From Euperipatoides rowelli (taxonomy: Eukaryota > Onychophora > Udeonychophora > Euonychophora > Peripatopsidae), in NCBI GenBank assembly GCA_003024985.2, contig PXIH01S0012056.1: a DNA stretch of 17,309 nucleotides; one strand, 5' to 3'. Each line of letters opens with the position of its first letter. Position 1 is the stretch's first letter. Under the pieces are notes generated by a model that was given only the letters and a program-made list of their open reading frames with translations, did no database searches and was not told the DNA's origin. The translations under genes and the position numbers were made by a program. This document shows, in pieces, positions 10,111-17,309 of this stretch.

Positions 10111-11530
10111 ACATTTGCATTTGTAATAGAAAAAAAATGATTTTTTTTTAATATTTATGTAACAATAAGTAATTGAATTGTTTTTATAATTGTTATAATT
10201 AGAACTTCTTAGTTTTTGTGTGATCTTTACAGTGTTCTTTATGTAATATTGTTTTGTTTCATTGATAATATTGGCTAGCTAGTGATTAAATTAATAAAAT
10301 GTAGCATGCATGCTTGTCACACTTATATTTAAATGGACTATTGTCCACTTCCATTCCTACGAATATTTCCCCTGTTGCTTTCAATGTGCTTTATAATATT
10401 TATGCACTACACAGGCTGGCCTATTAATCTATAAGTCAGTCAGCATACAACAATCATATAAACATTGTATATTACAAGTAACTTTCCCCATCATTAGTAA
10501 CAACCAATAATATTATTCATTGATTCTAAATGCATGCTCTAGTTTAGTTTCAAATTGTTGATCTCATATATGTTTTATTAATTCAATATTTCCTAATACT
10601 CTTTTATATTTTATCGTCAACTATCTTTGATTATTTCACCACTAGGCTATTAATGTAACTTTGATCTTTGACACTTGTCACATGACTAATCTGTTCTTTA
10701 TATATTATTTTTCTGAGGATTGTGGGATAGCTTCACTTCCCCAGTTGTCTATGCTGTAACAGCCATCTTGGTTGGTAATGTGTTTTAGTATCCAAGAATA
10801 AAAAGTCAATTTTAGTAAAGTTTCCAGTACAGTAAGTTTGTTAAATTGTAATATTTTATTATATTTAGTTAAGTTAGTTAGTCTCTGGTAACATCCCCAT
10901 CACCCAGTAAGTTGTTGGTGTGGTGATGGCTACTCAAGGATCTGTGCATCTCATGCTTATGGATAGCTGAAGCCGTTAGTTTACCAATCCTTTGTTATGT
11001 TTCCAGTATTTGTCTTATTGGATCATCAAGTTGCTGCTGCTGTCATTTTCCTTTTTTATGTTATAAAAGACTAAGCAGTTTACTTCAACTTTTCTGTTCT
11101 AGTTTTATAGTAAAGTGATATACTGTATATAATTACAAAACTTACCGACAACAAGCTGTTCAATTTCATTTGGCATAGTGACATAAACCGTGCATGGAAA
11201 CTTTGCCAGAACTCCATGCTACTACTATATGCATTTTGTTCTTTCATTTATTACTGTTGATTTTCATTCTCAATTTCTTGTTCTTCATGAGATGAAATGA
11301 CAGGACGTTGAGACTAAAACTCTTAATTTTATTTATTATATTTATTAGCCATTTACTACAACAATTTTAAAATTCAAAAATACAATTCTCATAACACTAT
11401 GGGAATGTGAGGATGCAAATATGGGCACTACCATGTTTGACTTTGTAAACCAACATTCTGACATCTCCACACTCGCAAATAATTTTAATTAAAACTTAAA
11501 AAAATATCACTTTAAAAATTAAGAATGAAA
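10111..11530. other. Non-coding region between two LINE remnants
   Basis: No coding exon, RNA gene or complete repeat was recognised. The part at 10720-11100 is less AT-rich and has exon-like splice words (for example CCA followed by GTAAGT at about 10905), but every frame I tried is short and unlike a known protein. The missing PFKFB tail exon was sought here and not found. Confidence 0.5.
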
Positions 11531-11725
11531 AATTATTATTATTATTATTATTATTTTGGGTTTTATTGATATTAACAAAGTACAGAAAAATATAAATAAA
11601 TTTATTAATGACCCTAGCCCAAGAGAATGTGGGTCATTATTACAAGTAAGTGTGAGTGTCAAATTAAAATACAAAAAATAAATAAATAAGGGATTTTACA
11701 TATTATAATATAGGAAAGCAAGATA
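11531..11725 (-). repeat. LINE 3' UTR with (ATT)n tail
   Basis: Sequence between the ORF2 stop and the end of the element. On the - strand it passes GACCCACATTCTCTTGGGCT, GGTCATTAATAAATTTATTT and CAATAAAACCCAAAATAATA. The last 24-25 bases (11532-11555) are an (ATT)n microsatellite, the usual end of CR1/L2-group elements and probably the RT recognition tail. Confidence 0.85.
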
Positions 11726-13085
11726 TTACTTATGATTATTAATGGATGACCAGAACTGAGGAATAGATGAATTTAAGTATCTTTTGTTTTTTTATGAATG
11801 GTTTGAAAGTTTGTTAGAGTTTCTGGTTTTTATGCCAGAAATTTCATACTGGGAAACCGGACATAGATCAGGATAAGACTGAAAAAAATACTTAGCAAAT
11901 TTGACTGTAATTGAGGATCTTTCTTTTAAAGTTTGAATATTAAAAAAAACTAAAGCATGATTATAATCTATAAAGTCATTATCGAGGATAACCTTCAGTA
12001 TTCTAGATTGAACTCGTTCTATAGCTCTAGATTGATCTTGAGTAATATTTTTACCATATAACTGATCGATAATCAAAGATGGGTAAAATGAAAAATTTTT
12101 AGGCATGAATTAGAATTCTTAGTGGCATATTAAGTATTTTATTAACTGAAGTCAACAAATGATCGACATGAGTGTCCCATTTCATGTTATCCTGGATAAA
12201 TAACCCAAGATTTTATTACATTTACTAATTCTATTTTGTGTTGGTTGATGATAATATTATCAATATTTTTGTTTTTACGAAAATTGTGTAGCATAATATT
12301 TCATTTGTTAGGATTTAAGGACATTCCTTTATTACATGAGTCTTCATAAATAATGTCAAAAGATTTTTGCACTGAATTACAAATGGAAGAATTATCAACA
12401 AAACAAACGACGGATAAGTCATCAACAAACTTGTAATGGTATGGTAAGTTTGTAGCAATTTCATTAGTAATGATGGCAAAAATCAATGAAATAAGTGGAG
12501 ACCTTGTGGGGTTCCATTATGATATGAAAAAAAAAATCCAGTTTAGGTTATTTTGTGTAGCTATCATTTGGTGTCTATTGGTTAAAAAAGAGATAATCCA
12601 TGATACAATATATGAAGGGGGACAAAGTTTGATAAGTTCATGCATTAAAATATTATGGCTAACGTAATTGAACACCTTTGAATAATCAGTTAGAATGGTT
12701 GCTACTACACAATTTTTGTTTTCTAAATTACGTAGGACACAATCAATGTATAATGATAAATAATGCATGGTGAATTTTCCTAATTGGCCACTAAATTGGT
12801 TAGTATCAATGTGTTTTCCAATTTCACTGTTTAAAATAGTATATACAGTATGTGTTTTTCACATAATTTTCCTATGTGGGGTGAGATGGAAACAGGCCTA
12901 ATGTCACTAGAGTCAGTTATGTTTTTAATTTGGGAATGGGTACTAGTATTTCTTTTTTTTCAAATACTAGGGCAAATGCTTTTAGAGATGGAAATGTTAA
13001 TGATTTCTGTTATAGGTTCACATAGTTCTATGGCAAAATTTTTAAAGATGAATGCTGGGATTCCGTCAGGAGTTTTATTAAATTT
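11726..13085 (-). pseudogene. LINE reverse transcriptase and C-terminal region, frameshifted
   Basis: RT boxes can be followed in order on the - strand. Box 0 is TPDGIPAFIFKNFAIELCE (about 13077-13020). VPIPK lies near 12945, with DIRPVSISPHIGKLCEKHIL (about 12910-12850). DTNQFSGQLGKF is near 12800, and motif A is ATILTDYSKVFNYVSHNIL (about 12700-12645). GTPQG sits at 12515-12501 and the catalytic FVDD at 12429-12418. Then come LGLFIQDNMKWDTHVDHL (about 12213-12160) and RAIERVQSRILKVIL (about 12020-11975). The C-terminus SSIPQFWSSINNHK ends at a stop at 11726-11728. At least four frame changes and several stops separate these pieces. The catalytic site has Val where most LINEs have Ala (FADD/YADD). 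Confidence 0.9.
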
Positions 13086-13189
13086 ATCAAGTTTTTTAGT
13101 GGGAGGCCATGTAAATATGCAGGAAGATTATTTTGGTCAAGTTCTTGAACACTATTACCTATATTTTTTAAATATTCACTAATCATGAT

Positions 13190-13607
13190 GATGGTTTCAC
13201 TTTCAGTTTTACCAGGAAAACAAATTTTCTGTTTGTTATGTTACTGACCCATTGTTTTTTTAATAAATCATAATATTTGAGCCGATCATAATATTATTCA
13301 TTGTCTTCTCTTGTTCTCTCAATTTGGCATAAATTAACTTTTTCAATTGTAAAGACACACTATCAATCTCGTTTTTAGGTGCATTAGACTTGAAAAGACT
13401 ATTCTTCATGTCAACTAAAAGATGTACTGTATGTCTAGTAAACCAACTATGGCTATTTGATTTAATAAATCTATGTTCAAGTGGAAAAGATAATTCATAC
13501 AATTCATTAATTTTATTAATAAAGGAATATACATGGGAATTAAAATCATCACTAGCTAAAATAGGCTTCCAATCTATGGTAGTTATATATTTTCCGAAAG
13601 AGTCCAA
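13190..13607 (-). pseudogene. LINE linker between endonuclease and RT
   Basis: An open stretch of 115 codons (13607-13260) contains ITTIDWKPILASDDFNSHVY, FINKINELYELSFPLEH and SHSWFTRHTVHLLVDMKNSL, then a Lys-rich helical part. This W...L..D...N pattern followed by a 'W-T..I...I..KN' segment is what links endonuclease and RT in CR1/Jockey-type ORF2. Open sequence is lost near 13260. Confidence 0.8.
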
Positions 13608-14296
13608 ATTAGACTGTTTTCTTGGTCTAAAATATACTGTATGTCTGAATTTTCATTTTCTGATTGGGTTATGGGATTAAAACTTTTCATTATGATTAAG
13701 TTGTGGTCTGATGAAGAAATAGGGACATGGTATTCTACCTTAATTTGTAAAGGACCTGTATAAAAACACATGTCCAGAATGTTTTTGACCTCTGGTTGGG
13801 TTTTTGATTATTTGTCTGAAAGAACGTTAAGCATGAATATCAATGGTTTTTAAATCGTTAAAATCACCAAGGACAAATATATTTGCCTTGGTATTAATAG
13901 CAAATTGGTGATCAATTTCATAGCGGATAAAGTCTTTAACTTGATTGGAAAATATATCAGTTGGTGGTGTGTAAATGGCAATTAGTGTAAAGAAAGGAAT
14001 TTCTCTTGGCAAATAATTAAATCTACCTTTTAAAGAAATGCCCTCAACACAATCTAAATCAGGAAAGTGAATGTATAAAATGGTAAAATTTTCTTTAACG
14101 TAAATGGATACTCCTACGCTTTTCTTGTCCTATTTCTAAATCTATGGATTGCTAAGTAACCGTTGATTACGTAAGCCTTTTCGTCACTTGGGGAGAGCCA
14201 TGTTTCAGTAAAAATAGCTATGGTAGGATTTTCTTTTATTAAATAAGTCTCGACTTCTTCAAATTTATTTTTGAAAGATCTAATGTTAAACATCAT
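13583..14296 (-). pseudogene. LINE endonuclease domain (APE type), frameshifted
   Basis: This is the DNA-nicking endonuclease of the retrotransposon, which makes the first cut for target-primed reverse transcription. It is readable in three pieces. The first (14296-14117) has FNIRSFKNKFEEVETYL and AIFTETWLSP with the metal-binding Glu. The second (about 14122-13827) starts SVGVSIYVKENF and includes FFTLIAIYTPPTD and VLGDFNDL with catalytic Asp/Asn. The third (about 13833-13583) has NILDMCFYTGPLQIKV and the SSDHNLI motif with the catalytic Asp-His. All recognisable active-site residues remain. The pieces are joined by frameshifts near 14120 and 13830, and the third also has an internal stop (LSDK-stop). 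Confidence 0.88.
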
Positions 14297-14350
14297 AATT
14301 ATAGACAGATGTGGTGGGTTTTAAATAAGACGGACAATGGGTAAGAAAAA

Positions 14351-14524
14351 TTACCGGTAGTCTTTTTTGTCTATCGTTTTTACAATAACGTTAATGTTTT
14401 CATTTTTTAATGCTAGAGGAACTTGACGTTCCGTTCTATGACCACGATACTTTACATTTTCTTTAATGATTCCACATTTGAGAATGTTTATCAAAGTGTT
14501 ATGATTCAAAGTTTGATTCCTGAA
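14351..14524 (-). pseudogene. LINE ORF2 N-terminal block, degraded
   Basis: This block of about 58 codons is open on the - strand, containing NQTLNHNTLINILKCGIIKE followed by NVKYRGHRTERQVPLALKN and ending ...TIDKKDYR before a TAA at 14351-14353. It is in the same frame as the endonuclease start at 14296, separated by two in-frame stops, so it was probably the start of the same ORF. CR1-like ORFs commonly begin with a stretch of the style 'LKxxGI...RGxRxGR' ahead of the endonuclease. A run of nine A bases next to it carries a 1-2 base shift relative to the ATG at 14583. Confidence 0.6.
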
Positions 14525-14583
14525 AAAAATATCTTTTTTTTTTCATATCTTCTCCTACAATGATGCTGCAAAGATTGATACAT

Positions 14584-16819
14584 GGTGGTTAAAACTTGAA
14601 ATGATGATGAGTCTTTTTAATATATAAGACGATTCAAATGAAGCATCAAAGGTATAGATGATTTCAATAACAAATAGTATAAAACGTTTATAATTTTAAA
14701 AAAAAAAAACTATGCAAAGGGTATTAAACAATGTAAATAGAAATTGAAATTCCTCACTATTGGGAACAAGCTGCCGAGGGCACTGCCGTATTTTCACATT
14801 CTTATATACTATATTCATTATTAACAATAGATTTAACAATTTGTAAAATATGTGTAGAGTGTAGGCTACTCCCCTTTAACTACAAATTTTAAAGTTCATT
14901 TTAAAAAATAGGTTAGATTAGTAAAAACATTGATTTGATATAGTGATTGACAGATTAATGGTTCGGTATCTAACAATTTTCATAGACATTAATAGATTAT
15001 CAGAAACAATTCTATTCTGATACTAATATTTGTTAATTTTGGTAGACATTTATAGGTTAACAATTCAAAATAAGTTTTAATGCATATACAGTATGTACAA
15101 CAAAATTGAATTTGTATATCGTTTTTAAAAACAATTAGTGTAACAGATGGTAAAGGAATGTAATGACTCCACCAGCCTTTATATTTCAGCACATGTGAAC
15201 ATAAAAAATGATTGCATAAGCCCTCGTTAATATCAATGTTACACACAGTCCTAATTCTTGCTTGTTTATTGTTACTAAATTAACTGTTTCTCTATAACAA
15301 AATATATAATTCATTGAACACTAATTTGACCTCATTCAGCATAAAATAAAATATCAGTTATTCCTGTGCCATTCTAAAAAAATCACAACATGATTCCTCC
15401 GCACATCTCACAAACTGCACAATCACATAATGAAAACTCATTTTTCAACTAAAATACAAATCCACTTGAACGTGACATCTAGTGAGAAATACAAGAAACT
15501 CCAATAAAAACATTGATACATCTACTGTAAATAAAATTACTACATGCATTAACAATAAAATGACTAATAGAATAAAATGCAGTGTTATTAAAGTAATTAA
15601 ACATAACTTTTATTATAATGTCAATCACCAGTAGACTATAATAATGCTGTCATTGATACTTTTGAGGTGTGCATAAATTAACAATATCTGTGGAAAGTTA
15701 TTGACTGATTTTATTATGACATACATATAGATATTTCATAGATTCATTTAGTTTCTTTTTTTTTTTCGTTTTGTGCTCTGAAGAAATATCATGCTTGTTC
15801 AAAAAAATATTTAATTATTTATCTTCATCTTAAAAATAGGTTACTATGATCTTATTTCAGTTTATTTATGATGTTCATTTATTTATGATGTTTTTATCAG
15901 ACCACTGATTAAAACCTTTCCTTTTTGTTAGCATTTTTCAGTATTTTGAAAATAAAAAAGTACTTATATGGTAATTCCACCTGTTCTCACTGTCTATTTA
16001 AAGACACAAAACTTCCCACTAAATGGAACCAATCAGTTCGAATTTTGCGGATAGATCAACTATTGTTGTGGAATTTGTGCATTTTAAAAATGAGCAAATT
16101 TGGATCAGTGATTCTGTTCATTTTAGCCCTTTCAAATTACAATCGGAGGAAAAATTATAATTCCTAGCTTCATAACAGGTTTGCATTCTCTTAAAAGAAG
16201 TAATTTCCGTAGCTGCCACAAAGGTCGAACTACTAATGATTGACATTTTTTTCCTTTAACTTTACGATAAAGAAATACTTCCTTTGAGAAAAATAATTTC
16301 TTAATAGAACAATAATGAAGATTAATACTGTAATTATGTCAAGGTCATTTCCAAGTTTTTGTCATATGATCCTGACTGCCTTATATTTTAGTTGCTGAGT
16401 AGACCATAGATAGTACAGAATGTAAATTAATTTGATTGCTGCCAAGATAGGTTACATAGGTCTGTGACATTTAGTTGCTGAAATCATTAACTTATTTACA
16501 GTATTATTATGCTGTAATTTGGTTTGACCTTCAAAAGCTTGGATTTTGTTTGACTATATTTTGTTTTGGTTAGTACATGTCAGTTTTTACAAATTATTTG
16601 TTTGACTCATATTTGCATTCTGTTTCATTTTTCATTTTTGTCCCCTTACAGTTTACAAATTGATTTTAATTTTTTTTTTATTTTTTGAGCAGGATATACA
16701 GCATATATTTTATTTATAAAATTGTTAACAGCAATATAAATAGCTAGGTCATATAGGAAATGCATTCTTATGGCCCATTGTTTTTTTATGGATAAGGCTA
16801 CAAAGATAAATTAATTTTT
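14584..16819. other. Non-coding AT-rich region, no gene recognised
   Basis: The stretch beyond the LINE 5' side has no recognisable protein or RNA gene. A - strand frame at about 14700-14585 is open without family resemblance and could be older 5' LINE sequence. A small hairpin TATCAGAA/TTCTGATA lies at 14998-15022. The + strand frame at 15925-16167 has no recognisable motif. Confidence 0.5.
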
Positions 16820-17309
16820 AAGAAGATACAAATAAAAAATAGCTTAACTGAGTTCAAGATTTTTAACATGGATACAATAGGGGACTTTGCAAATCTAGAG
16901 GAGCGTGAATAGTGAAGGTTATATTTATAACAATTTCTGGTACATTTGTCTGATGTTGATAGATGAGTAGGGGCTAACAATTGAGGGAAGGAGAGAAAAA
17001 ACTGATGAGCAAATTTTCTGACTAAGTCTTCTAGACTGAATTGAATTAAGTACAATGGTGGAAAGTTGAGAAATATTTAACTAGAGTTAGTGCAATTTAA
17101 AATGATCTTTATGATGACTCTTTGAATTTCCTCCAAATCTGACTTTGTCCTGAAGTTTTAGAAAAATTTCAAACTGGAAAGCAGTATTCCAATTGATCTG
17201 GTGAAGGAGTTATAAGCTTGTTTCATAAGGGCAACCCTGGCACAAAACTGTTTAAATCTATAGAGTAGATACATAGTTTTATTAGCTTTTTTTGATAATT
17301 GTTTGAATA
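16820..17309 (-). mobile_element. LINE RT C-terminal fragment, cut by the window edge
   Basis: On the - strand the sequence starts at the edge with SKKANKTMYLLYRFKQFCAR, then MKQAYNSFTRSIGILLSSL, a stop, and LEEIQRVIIKIIL (about 17130-17090). After further damage comes SLEDLVRKFAHQFFLSF, and the end CYKYNLHYSRSSRFAKSPIV. This order (KRLYxLRRLK..., a Y/F-P-V-like segment, IERVQKRALRII, RREKLxxKFF, YxLRRxRSxRFxxSxIP) matches the region after the RT core in CR1/L2-clade LINEs. The RT core should lie to the right of the window. The reading frame has stops and shifts, so this copy is dead. It is not a copy of 11531-14583: the residues differ clearly. Confidence 0.75.

Larger units (their letters stand above)
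11531..14583 (-). mobile_element. CR1/L2-like non-LTR retrotransposon, nearly full ORF2, inactive
   Basis: The element runs right to left on the - strand: an N-terminal block, an apurinic-type endonuclease, a linker, a reverse transcriptase with its C-terminal region, a short 3' UTR, then an (AAT)n tail. The 3' end reads CAATAAAACCCAAAATAATA on the - strand, and a microsatellite 3' end without poly-A and without clear target duplication is typical of the CR1/L2 group. Several frameshifts and stop codons interrupt ORF2, so it cannot be active. The 5' limit is set at the first plausible ATG (14581-14583) but is uncertain, since no ORF1 was recognised further right. Confidence 0.9.

Noticed and set aside
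10720-11100. Higher-GC segment with donor-like CCAGTAAGT as an exon
   Set aside because: All frames between plausible acceptors and this donor contain stops or encode nothing recognisable.
12850-13182. A 110-aa + strand open frame
   Set aside because: It is the antisense shadow of the LINE reverse transcriptase, whose boxes read on the - strand at the same place.
13390-13680. A 96-aa + strand open frame
   Set aside because: Antisense to the LINE linker and endonuclease end; no motifs of its own.

Overview
The window looks like AT-rich (roughly three quarters A+T) nuclear DNA of an invertebrate animal. It has spliced coding exons with long poly-T acceptor tracts, several decayed non-LTR retrotransposons, a foldback DNA element, and many simple repeats and short hairpins. 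No bacterial features (operons, ribosome-binding sites, dense ORFs) are present. The species cannot be named from the sequence; an echinoderm or another marine invertebrate is only a guess.

Layout. Positions 1-2626 hold the 3' part of a gene on the + strand for 6-phosphofructo-2-kinase/fructose-2,6-bisphosphatase (PFKFB). Two internal exons are certain (1543-1630 and 2499-2626). Upstream exons lie before the window, and the exon with the variable C-terminal tail was not found, so the terminal intron may run far to the right. Positions 2627-5100 are non-coding: CGACTAGT-like motifs, then two diverged direct copies of an unnamed repeat (3890-4218 and 4541-5084). A 635-bp foldback element with an exact 7-bp target duplication sits at 7018-7652. 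Positions 8450-8935 hold a degenerate tandem repeat, two perfect hairpins and a 10-bp-period satellite-like array.

The right half is dominated by non-LTR retrotransposon remains. A reverse transcriptase (RT) fragment lies on the + strand at 9245-10110. A nearly complete but broken CR1/L2-like element lies on the - strand at 11531-14583, with an endonuclease, an RT and an (ATT)n tail. A third RT C-terminal fragment on the - strand runs off the right edge (about 16820-17309). These are dead copies with frameshifts and stops.

The only host gene recognised is PFKFB, the enzyme that sets fructose-2,6-bisphosphate levels. If its last exon is downstream, all the mobile elements lie inside its final intron. 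I did not find a convincing new multi-gene system. The most distinctive structures are the foldback element, the duplicated 3.9-5.1 kb repeat and the over-represented words TACTGTA and TAGGCTA.
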